Source of the DNA: Euryodendron excelsum
Taxonomy: Eukaryota; Streptophyta; Magnoliopsida; Ericales; Pentaphylacaceae
Direction of reading: 5' to 3'
Assembly: GCA_033060915.1 (NCBI GenBank)
Contig: CM065386.1
Location: forward strand, 11,382,501 to 11,446,500
DNA length: 64,000 nt
The translations under genes were made by a program, and so were the position numbers. This document shows positions 11,390 through 22,739 of the stretch, piece by piece. Within the stretch, counting starts at the first letter, position 1. Every line of letters starts with the position of its first letter. The notes beneath the pieces were generated by a model, which made no database searches, was not told where the DNA came from, and saw only the letters and a list, made by a program, of their open reading frames with translations.

Positions 11390-12640
11390 AGGTATTTGCA
11401 ACAAAAGGGATTAATGAAATGACGTCATTTGGCTTCTAAACGACATTGTTTTGGTCCCAAAATTAGTTTTCCCCTTTTCCTTATTCTTCCCTCTCAAACG
11501 ACTAAACCCTAGCTAGCCCTCACTCTCCTTGCCTTAGCCATCACTCTCCCTGCCTCAACCCTCACTCTCCATCTCGGCGTTCACCTCAATCCGGTGGCCT
11601 CTCTGTCGGTCCGACCAATCGCCGTCACCTCTGCAATCGGCGTTCACCTCAATAATCTTCTCTCTCTCTCTAGTTGTCTATCTCTCTAGATCAGTCTCCC
11701 TCTCTCTCTCTAACCTTTATCTTCATGTGCCATTATAGGCTTCCCCACATATGGAATTGCATTGCACCGGAATCCCCAACCTGAATCTTATCGCTGACCG
11801 AAATCCCTCACCAACCAGGTTAGAATTTTTTGGATCTCTCTCTCTCTCTGTGCTTTCGCTCTCTCCATCCCTACTCTTATGCAAAGATACCACATGGAAT
11901 ATCGCAAGTTCATAACACTCTGCTATGAGAATTTCAAAACAGTTATATATACCACATGGAATACCGCAAGTTCATAGATTACTTTATTCATAATATTTTA
12001 TTTTGTGGAAGCAAAATTCAAAAGCCCATGACCCTTCCCAGAGGAAACTAAAGAGCAAAACTGAAACTTCCATGAGTCAAATATCTCCTACAATAATGAA
12101 AGAGAAATTTTACAATGATGATCCAGACTGGATTTCAAGTTCGCTCAAGTCGAATAGCGCATTCAGTTAAAGACAGATCCTTAAGATGCATGCATGAGTT
12201 AACCGAAATATAAACATATAACCTTAGACCCCTTATATTATTGTTAATTTTGTGTTGTAATTATTTTTAGCTAATTTTATTGTTAATTCATTTTTTTGAC
12301 ATAGATTTGATGGTCAACCTTGCAATGCCTTTGTTCAATTTTGTGTCATAATCCAACACATTCTTACATTTACAACTGCAAATTTAGTGATAACAACATT
12401 CTAACCGGTAGCCGAAACAAAGGAAATCATTTGTTGGTATTGAAGTATATTCGTATTATTCATTATTTGTTTTAGAAGTTCTCTTTTGCCCGGGTGTGTC
12501 CTATATTTAGGAATGTTTTCGTGCCTTGTGAAGCTGAGCTTCACATTGGTCAAGCTTAGCTTGTTATGTAATTTAGCTTGAAACAGAGTTTAAGGTCACG
12601 TCCGTTTACTGGGTGTACAAACTTGACCGAGGTTCTTACC
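11390..12640. other. Internal CACTA sequence without recognised genes
   Basis: Contains a pyrimidine-rich, CT-repeat segment (about 11480-11870) with the look of a transcript leader, and a short near-duplication: 'ataccacatggaatatcgcaagttcat' type sequence occurs at about 11887 and again at about 11949. No open frame of substance. Confidence 0.45.
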
Positions 12641-12649
12641 CCGACAAAG

Positions 12650-14423
12650 TGATTACACCCTAAAAGTGTAATCATAAGCCCTTAATTTGCACATTGTTAG
12701 ACTTAGATTGTAGTTAATTATCTTATTTTAGTTAGATATTTGTTTAATTCTATTTTGTGTATGTTTTGTAGGTTATAAGAGTTAATAAGGCAAATAGATG
12801 CAAAGAATGATCAAAGCGGGTACAAAACAAGCAAACCGGTGATGAGAAGTCCAACCCATCTCGGTATTTTGGCCATAACTTTTCACTCTGATATCCGATT
12901 GAGCTGATATTTGTGGCATTGGAAAGAAGACTTCAAGAGCTACAACTTGTCATGTAATGTGTATCGGCTAAATCAGCCTCTAAAGTAGTCAAAATTGAGC
13001 TGGAAAGGTGCTAGGCCGAATCTGTGAATAGTGCCCGTTCGAACGGTGTGTCCGAACGGTCACTGTTCATCGGACTGTTACTGTTCACCTGTCCGAATGG
13101 TTACTATTCATCGGACGGTTACTGTTCACAAGTTCGAATGGTGCGTTCAAACGCACTTCAGACGACCTTTAGACGCACTGTCCGAACGGTATTCAGACGA
13201 TTACTGTTCATTCAGATTGTATTTTTTGCGTCCGAAGCGGCATTTTTAGGGTTTTTTGTAGGTTTTTTTTTGTGTAGTTAGGGTTAGTTTTGAGCAAGGA
13301 GGCGGCGGGAGAGCTCTTCCAAGGTTGGTTTTTTTTTTCATTTTTCTTCATTTTTAGCTTAGATTTAGCTTTATTATTGTAGTATTGGTGTAAAACTTGT
13401 AGTTTTCTTCCATTGTATTGTATTTTCTTTCATTTTCTTGCACTTTCTTGCATTTTCTTTATAACCAAACATCTTTAATATTCAAGTAAACTTTAGATTT
13501 AAGTCTCTCCATGCTTTCTTTATATTCTTACATGTTTTTTATGATGTATTCAAGTAGCTAGAATTTACATTGGGTTTAAATGTGAAAATCACCCAAATAA
13601 TCCAAGGAATTCAATTGGAGGTATCTCATGAATTAATTGCCATATTTTCTTAGAATTCGAATTTCTAGTAATTAGGTGCGGAATTTTAGAAAACTTAGAT
13701 TATTGACTAAGTTTGGGGATTTTCATCACCCAAATCAATGGTATTAATATAGGACTCTTGACTAGAAAAATACTCCACAATTGCTAGAAATTCATTCTCA
13801 ACAATTGATTGAAGATGCCTTTGAAAACCTAGGTTATTGACTATGTTTGACTAATCAATGCAGAAACAACAAATTTGGTATTGACTAAGTTGAATGGATA
13901 GTATTAACCTTTGATTTCCCATTGAACATGTATCTAATTTCAATTGCTTGAGAATTATCGGTTTTCAAAGTTAAATCTTCCGAATCAAACACACTTAAAT
14001 GTTGTGTTTGATTTGAGTTATAAACCCCATTGGAAACCTTGGATGCAATTGAGTGATTAGATCATTTGAGCCCAATTCCCTTTTAATTGTTTTAATTCTA
14101 TTTTCACTTTGCTTTACTTTAATTATCTAGTGTTAATTACTTTAATTTCCATTGCATTAGGTTAGTAATTCAAAAACATCATCAAAAACCCAAAACATTT
14201 TCGGTCTTTTTATTTTCCTTTTTATTTTAGATCCAATTCCCCTCTTTAATTGCAATTCGATCCTAGGTTAGGTTAGTGTGAGTTGAGTACTAGAGCCTAT
14301 ATTAGGCTAGGTCCCTTAGGAGAGAACGATACTGGATCTTCTAGTTTATACTTCATCGCGACTCTCGTACTCTTACGGGGTACTAACTTCATTTGTAGGA
14401 ATACCGCATTTAGGGGCGAGTCA
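12650..14423. repeat. Solo LTR, Ogre/Tat-like family, with GTCCGAACGG-rich core
   Basis: Begins TGATTACACCC and ends GGGGCGAGTCA, about 1.77 kb. Flanks are CAAAG (12645-12649) and GAAAG (14424-14428), a one-mismatch duplication. It shares many blocks with the LTRs at 36721-38224 and 54340-55547/58680-59871: 'cattgttagactta' near the start, a string of 'cattttcttgc' repeats, an aaccaaac block, and 'ggagagaacgata' near the end. A core at 13020-13210 has repeated GTCCGAACGG and ACTGTTCA motifs. No coding capacity; the small open frames there follow the repeat. Confidence 0.75.
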
Positions 14424-15261
14424 GAAAGCTTGATTGTTCATGAGCAGCTAGGTTTCTATCTTCTTCTTTTTTGTTGTTGAGTCAGCTAGGTTTCTATCTA
14501 GGCCTTGGTTTTGTCTTATCTCCACCCTAGTACTCCCTACATTTTCTATTTTGAAGACCAATGTTACCCCAAAAAGAAAAATTTTTGATAGCACTGTGAT
14601 CAGAATGTGAGATCTAACACGTGGGACACTGCACTCTAGAAAATAGTATTTAGCAGTTAATGTATTTCTAGAAAATAGTATTTAGCAATTAATGTATTTC
14701 TAGAAAATAGATTTAACAATTAATGTATTTCCTCCTTTATGAATATTATCAAAAAATTGATGAATTGAACTATAATCCAGCCTAAAGTGGAAAAAAAGAG
14801 CCTAGGAGTCATGGCACATGAAGTTCCAAGAATTTGATGAAATCATAGGGTTTTGTAAGCAAATGTCAGCCTTAGTCTATGAAAGTTTTTATCAGTTTTC
14901 TTCAACTGGTTGAAATTTTAAGCTAATGTTCAAATAAGTGGTAGAGTCCTTTCATTTGTTTCAGAGCATGTTATGGTGTGCTACATTTATTGATACTATG
15001 CCAGTGAAGATTAATGCTCTGATATATCAACTAAAATGGGATTGCTTGGAGGGGGACCAGTAGACAAAGTACAGAAGTGATGGTGATATGGCATCTTGAA
15101 TGCTTTGCTTAAACTTAGTTAATGAAGAGGTTTTCTATGTGAAAATGCACAGTGCAAGCTTGCTCGGTATAATGCTGGCTAAGCATCAATGTAAATAGAT
15201 CTATTGATCTCCTTGTAATATATCTTCTAATACTCAGTAAAATTTTATCTTTTCCTTGCAG

Positions 15262-16510
15262 GTTCAACATTGTTGGTCAGGTATTTTTAAGGATTTTTTT
15301 GCTGTGAAGCTTGTAAACTTTCAATATCTACCCCAAGGCCAGGTTGGTTATTGTCTATTTGTATTTAATATGAACCCTAAGCAATAAATTGACTTGTCTA
15401 TGCAGTGGGCTGTTACGAGTATAGATTACTCACTTGCACAGCTGATTCAGGTGATTATTCTCCTTAGCACAGGTGGGAAAAATGGCGGTGGATACGAGGC
15501 CTCTAAATATGTAGTTATCAGTCTACATGATGGAATTTTTCTCCTACATGCTATCATAAACAGCCTTCCTATCTCTTGGATGTCCTTATTTGGACAACTT
15601 GTTGCTGCCTGGAATCTTGTAGGAATGAAGAGTATTCCTGCCCTTTCTCGTTGTTCATTTATGTGCTATATTGCACAACCTCCTTTGTGGACCTTCAATG
15701 GATTTTGGTAATTTTAGGTGTCTTTGTTCTTATGATTCTCATTCCCACGGTTGCAAAGGAAACGACTAGTGCCAAGTTTGTCTTCACCTTTTTCAACACT
15801 AATAATGGTGTAGGAATCAGCAGTAAACTTTATATATTTGTTCTAGGACTCCTAATGAGCTAGTATACATTTACTGGGTATGATGCATCTGCCCTTATGG
15901 TAAGTTCCATTCTCTTGTTTATTGCCGTCTTAGATACTATTGCAGCCTTGGCTAATTGTAAGATAGTCTCAAGCTTGATTTCGTAGTGTTTGAAGTGCAA
16001 AATTATTAATTCTAGCTATTTTAATTAAAAAACTTATTAAATAAGCCAAATAATCCAAACCAAACTAGCATCTTTATGAGGTTCATTCCTGTTGTTCCAA
16101 TAATTTGTGAAATGAAAAAACTTAGTTGCAGCGCAAAGTTGTTGGAATTGTGATTCTACATTAGTCTTTAATGCAGTGCAAAGTTGTTAGAAAGGGATTA
16201 TTTGCTTGGGAGTGGTTGCTGTTGCCATATTTTTCTGCGGTATGAGCTCAATTACAAGTAACTCAAGGTGAACAAAGCATGTTTATGATTTCTCTTTGTA
16301 AGATAAGAATTCCATTCTGGACCTGCTTGAGATGCTAAAGCAATATTCATTCGCAGGATGGTTTACGCGTTCTTAAGAGATGGAGCCATGCCACTGTCTT
16401 CAGTTGGCATAAAGTAAACAAGCAGGAGGTCCTCCTAAATGCAGTCTGGCTCTCTGCTTTTATAGCATTTTGCATAGCTCTAACGATACGGACATCTCAC
16501 TATTTATGTA
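15262..16510 (+). pseudogene. Captured fragment of BAT1-like amino-acid/GABA permease gene
   Basis: Exon pieces with plant splice signals can be read: 15262-15280 (FNIVGQ), 15406-15618 (WAVTSIDYSLAQLIQV..., STGGKNGGGYEASKYV), 15718-15899 (VFVLMILIPTVAKE..., YIFVLGLLMS, then a stop, YTFTGYDAS), 16177-16267 (GVVAVAIFFCGMSSITSNS) and 16357 to about 16510 (VYAFLRDGAMPLSS..., VNKQEVLLNAVWLSAF). These match the middle transmembrane part of plant bidirectional amino-acid transporters (APC superfamily). A glutamine codon after LLMS is TAG, and a one-base loss after LSSV shifts the frame. N- and C-terminal exons are absent. Introns are kept, so the copy came from genomic DNA. It lies inside the CACTA element. 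Confidence 0.88.
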
Positions 16511-16790
16511 CGTCTGCATTATCATAACCATCTGTGAATCTGCATATAAACATTTCTTCCCTTACATTCGTGCTTTTTTTGAGTTTTTAGAAAATCACTG
16601 ACAAAGTTGGTGAAGGCCAAAGAAATATGAAATAAATTCAAACATGTACTCATTCTATTTTCTTTTATTGCAAATGGAAGGAATATCTTTGGTTTGAATT
16701 TATTCATTTATTTTTGCCGTTTACGGGTCTATAGTGAGAAAATTAAAAAAAAAAAAGGAACCCTTATGCTTTTACTTTTTGTATTAGGAG

Positions 16791-18105
16791 TCCGTCAAAC
16801 TTGACCTGTAGGAAAGTTTAGGCACGAGTGATATGTGGGAACAACGGCCTGGTCGCCAAACTCCCGGAGTTAGAATTATCATGTCTTTTCACTTAACCTT
16901 TAAAAAAAACAATATTTTCCAGTCTGTTTGGGTACTAAAATCACAAAACGGCCTCGGAAGTCTGTCAAACTTGACACGTAGGAAGGTTTAGGCACAAAAG
17001 ATTTGTGGAAATAAACGGCACGGTCGCCAGACTCCTGGGGTGAGAGTTGTCATGTTTTTTCACTTAACCTTTAAAAAAAAACAATGTTTTCCGAGCCATT
17101 TTGGTACTAAAATCTCGAAATGACCTTGGAAGTCCATCAAACTTGACACGTAAAAAGGTCTTGGCATGAGTGACGTGTGGGAACAAACGGCACGGTCGCC
17201 GGACTCTAGGGGTGAGAGTTGCCACGTTTTTTCACTTAACCTTTTTAAAAAACATTATTTTATTAGCCATTTGGGTACTAAAATCCTGAAACGGCCTCGG
17301 GAGTTTGTCAAACTTGACACATAGGTAGGTTTAGGTACGAGTGACATGTGGAAACAAATGACACGGTCGCCGGACTCCCAAAGTGAGAGTTGTCACATTT
17401 TTTCACTTAACATTTAAAAAAACAATGTTTTTTGAGCCGTTTAGGTACTAAAATCCTGAAACGGCCTCGGGAGTTCATTAAACTTGACACGCAGGAAGAT
17501 TTAGGCACGAGTGACGTGTGGGAACAAGCAGCATGGTCGCAGGACTTTCGGGGTGAGAGTTGTCACGCTTTTTCACTTAACCTCTTAAAAAAATAATGTT
17601 TTTCAAGTTGTTTGGGTACTACAATCCTGAAATGGCCTCAAGAGTCCGTCAAACTTGACACGTAGGAAGGTCTAGACACGAGTGACGTGTGAAAACAAAC
17701 GGCATGGTTGCCGGACTCCCGGAGTGACAGTTGTCACATTTTTTCACTTAACCTTTTAAAAAAAATAATGTTTTTCAAGCTGTTTGGGTATTAAAATCGC
17801 GAAACGGCCTCGGAAGTCTGTCAAACTTGACACGTAGGAGGGTTTAAGCACAAGTGACTTGTGAAAATAAACGACACGGTCGCTAGAGTCCTGGGATGAG
17901 AGTTGTCATGTTTTTTCACTTAACCATTTAAAAAAAATAATGTTTTCCTAGCCGTTTGGGTACTAAAATCTCAAAACAGCCTCAGAAGTCTGTCAAACTG
18001 GACACGTAGAAAGGTCTTGGCATGGTCACCAGACTCCCGGGGTGAGAGTTGTCATGTTTTTTCACTTAACCTTTTATTTCCGAGCCATTTGAATACTAGA
18101 ATTCT
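16791..18105. repeat. Tandem array, unit about 171 bp, nearly eight copies
   Basis: Units start at about 16791, 16961, 17133, 17304, 17474, 17645, 17817 and 17989, giving spacings of 170-172 bp. Each has '(g/a)tc.gtcaaacttgacacgtagg', a 'cggtcgcc(g/a)gactcc' block, 'gagagttgtcat', 'tttttcacttaacctt', an A-run and 'tttgggtactaaaatc'. The last unit has an internal deletion of about 24 bp and stops early. No open frame runs through the array. Confidence 0.95.
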
Positions 18106-18951
18106 GAATTTTTTTTTTAATAAGCCTATTTATTTATATGCATATTTATTCATTATCTCTGATATGTTCATTGTTTAATCTAATATTTATAATTGGTTTT
18201 TTGTTTTAGGTTATTCGCAAGGAATAGATCGATCTATGGTATTTTTATATTGGCATATTTTGCGATAGACTTAAAACTCTCTTTTGGTTTATGGATTATG
18301 GATTTGTAATGTTATTTTGAGAGGCACTATATATATTTTTATTTTATGAATTTTAATGGGAGATAATGTTTGTTTGGAGACAATATTTAAAATATGTGTT
18401 AGTTTAATTTGTTACGCATATTTATAAATATTTGGATTTGAATGAATATATGAATTTTGTCATTTGTATAATCATAAATGTGCATTTTATCAAGTGAAAA
18501 AAAAAAGCTACAAAATTATTCACTAATATATAGAATTTTTTTCAAAAAAGAGTATTAGCGACGGATACATAACCGTCGCTAAAAGTGCCTATGTGTTGGT
18601 CTAAGATACTACAAATGTCTAGACCATTTGCGAGGGTTCAAACTGTCGCTAATGATGGCAGTGAATGATTATTTGTGACGGCATTTTTTAGTCGCTAATA
18701 GCCTATTAGCGTCGGCATTGCAACGGTCGCAAATAATACTACTTAGACGACTAGTATTTGCGACGGGGTTTTGCCGTCGCAAAAGGTGACCCATGCCGTC
18801 GGTTGGCCATCGCAAATAGTATTGGTGATGCTTCAGATTCGTCACCAACAATGCCATCGCACCACCGGCGCAAATAAGCATTTGCAACAGCATGATAGGC
18901 TTTTGCGACAACATTACGCCGTTGCAAATACTATAAATTTTAGTAGTGGTC

Positions 18952-19833
18952 GTTCAAGTCTTGAGTTCTACTCCCCTAAGTGGTGTAGTGGTTTATTTGT
19001 GATTTTTATTGAGCTTGTTGCGATTGCTTGTTTGTTGGACTTTCTCATATAAATGTTTGTCCAGTAAACTCAAAAACTATAACTATGGAAAATATGATCC
19101 CCATAAAGGGTAATTCACGGATGGTTAGGAACCCATTTTTGTCCAGTTGTCACAATTTTCTGCAATATTATTTCAGGACAAAATTCGTGTAGGGGGAGTA
19201 GGGTGGTAACGGGAAGGGTATGGGTTCGGGTTCGAGTCGAGTTAAGTTGAACTCTACCCGTTATTAATAGAAAAATCACACCGCATATTCTGCTCCCATA
19301 CTCACGATGGATTGAATCTCTTTCCACTTAAGCTAATTAGATTGGGCGGGTCAAAACAAGTTAAACCAGCATAAAATTTCAAATAAAAATACTTCTTGAA
19401 AAATAAAATTAATACAAATAATACAACAATAAACATAATATAAAAGTAAGAAAGCGAGGCTAAATCTTAAAAAATAAAAAAGAATGTTAAAATCTCAATA
19501 TTAACTCATTTATAGAAAGCATATTTTCTAATATTAAAGTATGTTAAGGGTATTTAAAAATTTTACAATATATTAATGTGAGATGATCTAAACCGTACCT
19601 TACTTCAAAAGCCATTTCAAATTTTTTTTTTTTCTCCATAACTTGGCCCTAAGCCATTTCTTCCTACCCCAAACCCCATATTATTAGGGGTGAATTGAAG
19701 CGGATCAAGTCATTGTCATATTACCAGTGGATCAAGTTATTCTCAGCCGTAATTCACAATGGTTTAGTCAACTAATTCTTTCATAGTAAATGCTTGTTAT
19801 TTTGTTTTTTGATGGAACATTACAAATGCTAGT
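18952..19833. other. Intergenic sequence duplicated downstream of the intact RLP
   Basis: From about 19060 the sequence matches 52385-52560 in order: 'aaaactataact..g.aa.atatgatc', 'cataaaggg', 'taggaacccat', 'tgcaatattattt' against 'cagtaatatttttt'. Position 19200-19330 resembles the 'gggt..cgggt' ends of hAT-type repeats, but no paired end was found. No gene seen. Confidence 0.55.
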
Positions 19834-19844
19834 TAAACCATGAA

Positions 19845-20125
19845 AATGAAACCCAAGGAGGGGTTGGCCTAGTAGTCAAGCCTTGGGCATGGGGTCTTCT
19901 GCCTCAAAGGTCTCAAGTTCAAACTTCTTAAGTGCTATCAACCCTTGAGGTTTGCTCATTCTAAGATTTCATGTTCAAACCTCTTAGGTGCTATAAACTC
20001 AGCAGAGTCACCCTTATAGTCTTTGACACAGTAATTATCCGATTTATGTGGAACAAAGGAGCTATACAAGTTTCAAGATTGGTCGTGGCTCGGATACTAA
20101 GTCATTAAAATAAAATAAAATAAAA
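19845..20125 (+). mobile_element. tRNA-derived SINE
   Basis: The left part carries a box A-like 'ttggcctagtagtcaagc' and a box B-like 'ggtctcaagttcaaac' with normal tRNA-like spacing, so it can be an RNA polymerase III promoter. The element ends in an 'aaaataaaataaaataaa' tail. Flanking repeats 'taaaccatgaa' (19834-19844) and 'taaaccattaa' (20126-20136) differ at one base and look like the target-site duplication. Confidence 0.75.
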
Positions 20126-20295
20126 TAAACCATTAACTGAAGAACAGATGTTGGGTTACAGTCATATCAATACCTTCGTTTTTTCACTTTTTTGTTGGGT
20201 TGTAACACATTAGAATTAATTGAAAATCACTTTGTTATACACAACAATTTTTTTTTGCACTGATATGTCTTGAAAATCACTTTTTTGTTGCACTT

Positions 20296-21331
20296 GATTC
20301 TCCACTGAGTCCACGATGAAGCTCTTCGATCTACCAACTTGAATCACTACAAGCTACTCTCTTCTCTTTGATGGTATAACGGAAAGTATAATAAAGAGCC
20401 CTCTTAGAACATGTAGGCTCTTAACATATGAAGTAGAGGACTCTAAGTGGGAGAGAGCTCACCCCAAAGACTTGAATCTATTCTCTCTCAATTCTTACTT
20501 ATAACCCACTTGAATCTCTTCTATATATAAGTCATGGCAGCTGCTACAAGCCTTTGTTGGCTGAAGAAGAAACCCCTAGAACTTCTATCCCTTTGATCCC
20601 CATGTGCACAAGTGTATAGACAAGTTTAATCCTCATGTGCACAAGTGTATGGACAAGTTGATTCCTATGTGCACAAGTGTATGGGCAAGATGTATATATG
20701 ATTCATGCTTGTAAATAATGTTTCTTGTTGAGTCCATACCAATTGAGATTCCTCCCACATGTTTTCACATGTTCCTTGATGGGCTAAAGGTACCTTCTGG
20801 CTTTTTAGTGTCAGGTTGGAAAGCAGATTTGGAGTCAAAAAAACTGCCCTAGTGCGCCACGGAGCTGTTTGGTGCGCCGGATGGCGCATGTCTCTGCCAC
20901 CTGAATATTTTTGTAGAGGTGGCACGGTTGAAGTGCGCCACAGCAGAGTCCACGGTGCAGTCTTCAGTATTATAGCCATAACGTTTAACTCCGATGTCAA
21001 ATTGATGAGATTTGGAGCTCTCTAAAAAGAAAATTTGAAGATCTACAACGTTTCCTCTAATGAGCCTTTTCGAATTCGAACTATATCATTGTCAAAACCC
21101 AGTAACAAGAGAACGAATCTACTAGAGACAAATTCTCTTGAATTTTGCAGATGACCTATCTTCTCAAAATTCATCCAACAGTTGTTGATTCTTCCCTTGA
21201 GGCTTTATGGAGGCAAAATCCTAACATCTAAGGTTATTATAATGTGATCAATACACTCAAGAATCACACAAGACATAAAGAGATTTTAACTTTCAATTTA
21301 CATTGCATAAAATGAGCAAATTTTTCTAACA
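20296..21331 (-). repeat. 3' LTR of the Copia element (outer end truncated)
   Basis: On the + strand the inner end is '...gcaaatttttctaaca', giving TGTTAG on the element strand, followed at once by the polypurine tract. From 20296 (gcacttgattctcca) to about 20412 it matches 24496-24613 of the other LTR. The first 330 bp or so of the LTR are missing here. A 33-bp unit 'catgtgcacaagtgtat(a/g)gacaag' is repeated three times from about 20601. The last 130 bp recur at 40016-40145. Confidence 0.82.
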
Positions 21332-21660
21332 ATCTCCCCCTTTAGCCATTTTGTGACAAAACCCAAAGATTACATTGAAAACACTCATGACCCCAAAACA
21401 TATAGAAACAAAGACCAAGCTGCACTCTGTATAGCCTAAACAACTCACCTTCTCATAAATCCTTAGCAAAAGATCAAGTGAAAATGATGAGGTAAAATGG
21501 AAAGCAAGCAATATTACTCCCCCTCAACCAATACTACAGTGATATACTCCCCCTCAACACATGCATAAACACCAAGCAAAACTAAAATGAACCATTAATC
21601 ATTCAAAAACAAACAAGATACTAAACAAAATACTTCTCCCCCTTTTTGACACAAAATGCA
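21332..21660 (-). other. Polypurine tracts of the Copia element
   Basis: The complement of 'tctccccctttagcc' (21333-21347) next to the LTR is the functional-position polypurine tract. Further copies 'ctccccctcaac' at about 21516 and 21551 and 'cttctccccctttttgaca' at about 21632-21650 lie upstream on the element strand. Repeated tracts near the 3' LTR are a known mark of Sireviruses. Confidence 0.75.
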
Positions 21661-22735
21661 ACCACAAGATTTAAATGAATATACACAAAAACATATAAAT
21701 GACTTGACGATCACAAATTTTAAGAAACCTATAGAAGAGATTTATATGGCCAGAGCTCAAACACACACATTAAGTACTCAAGTTCATAAAGACATGTCCA
21801 AGATGAAGATCACATCAAATTTTCGACAAGATGATGATGGTCATAACCAAATCACAATGTGAGTGTGTGAGCTTCAAGAATAGCAGGATCAAGGCTTAAG
21901 AATAAAAGCATATTTTTGAGTACTTGAATAAAAAACATACAAGAGATATCATTTAGCATGAAAATCAAACCGATTAGAAACCAATCAAAGCTTAAACATT
22001 CAAAAATGCAAAGGCTCTCCCTCAAATGCATAACACCTCTCAATAGTTCACTCTTTTGAGGCCGAAGATGGCTTTCACACTAGTGAGCAAGGTAGCTTTC
22101 TCTATGACGCTTCAAACCAAGTTGTACATTTCGGCAAACGTCTATAATAGCTTTCACTCTACACTCATAAGTAGCCTTTTCCTTGGTCATGACTGCATAA
22201 ATTTTCTTTTTGAATTTGCAGTATATTTATTTATTTTTCGAATAATCAACTCACTCCTGATATTCTTTTGCATTGTGAAAGCACAAGAGGGAGGCAAGGC
22301 ATAGCATTTAAGTGTATAAACTATAGAGAGGATATGCAATCATAGGTCTTTTCAAACACGATACTCATGGAATTCAAATAAAAAAAAATATACAACAAAA
22401 CATTTTTAGACTCAACGTGTTTCTTCTCGATGAAAGTGCATCAAAGTGTCAATTCAAGTATGAAAATTATCACTTGAACATACAAGACACTCAATTCATA
22501 CTTAGCATGAATAAAGAACTCTTTTCCAAAACACATGTAGTTTGATTCTATTACATGAAGTCAAATATAGATCAATCAAAACTATGAACGCAAGTCAAGA
22601 ACAACAAAAAAAATCCCCTTTTTTTGTTTTAATAAAAACAAATAGAAATATAACAAAAAATAAATAAAATTACATAAAGGGATCATAACACTAGGACTGG
22701 AAGAATAAACATGAATCATATCCTAGCCTATGACA
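21661..22735. other. Copia internal sequence, no coding match
   Basis: AT-rich sequence between the polypurine tracts and the end of gag. No reverse transcriptase, integrase or envelope-like motif can be read in any frame. The space usually filled by pol in this lineage is reduced to about 1 kb. Confidence 0.5.
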
Positions 22736-22739
22736 CAAA

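Larger units (their letters stand above)
11182..18948. mobile_element. CACTA-type DNA transposon carrying a captured gene fragment (Pack-CACTA-like)
   Basis: The left end reads CACTACAAGAAAAAGG and the right end is the complement of CACTACTAAAATTTATAG, so both termini start CACTA. The flanks are GTT (11179-11181) and GTC (18949-18951), a 3-bp duplication with one change. Joined flanks read '..tttcggtcgttcaagtc', a plausible empty site. Subterminal regions (11205-11400 and 18545-18940) are full of 'gcgacgg' and 'ccgtcgc' motifs in both orientations, typical of CACTA ends. No TNP2-type transposase is seen. Cargo in order: solo LTR 12650-14423, permease gene fragment 15262-16510, 171-bp tandem array 16791-18105. 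Confidence 0.85.

Noticed and set aside
13024..13281. Small open frames over the GTCCGAACGG repeats
   Set aside because: They are translations of a repeat core in an LTR and are not shared between related LTRs.
15394..15711. 105-codon permease open frame as a gene
   Set aside because: It is one exon plus read-through into an intron of a captured fragment; stop and frameshift follow in later exons.
16791..18105. The 171-bp spacing equals the length of primate alpha satellite
   Set aside because: No sequence resemblance; the match in length is a coincidence or reflects nucleosome-scale spacing in general.
19200..19720. Another hAT element (gggtatgggttcgggttcg, aggggtgaattgaagcgg)
   Set aside because: Motifs recall hAT ends, but no paired inverted ends with an 8-bp duplication could be found.
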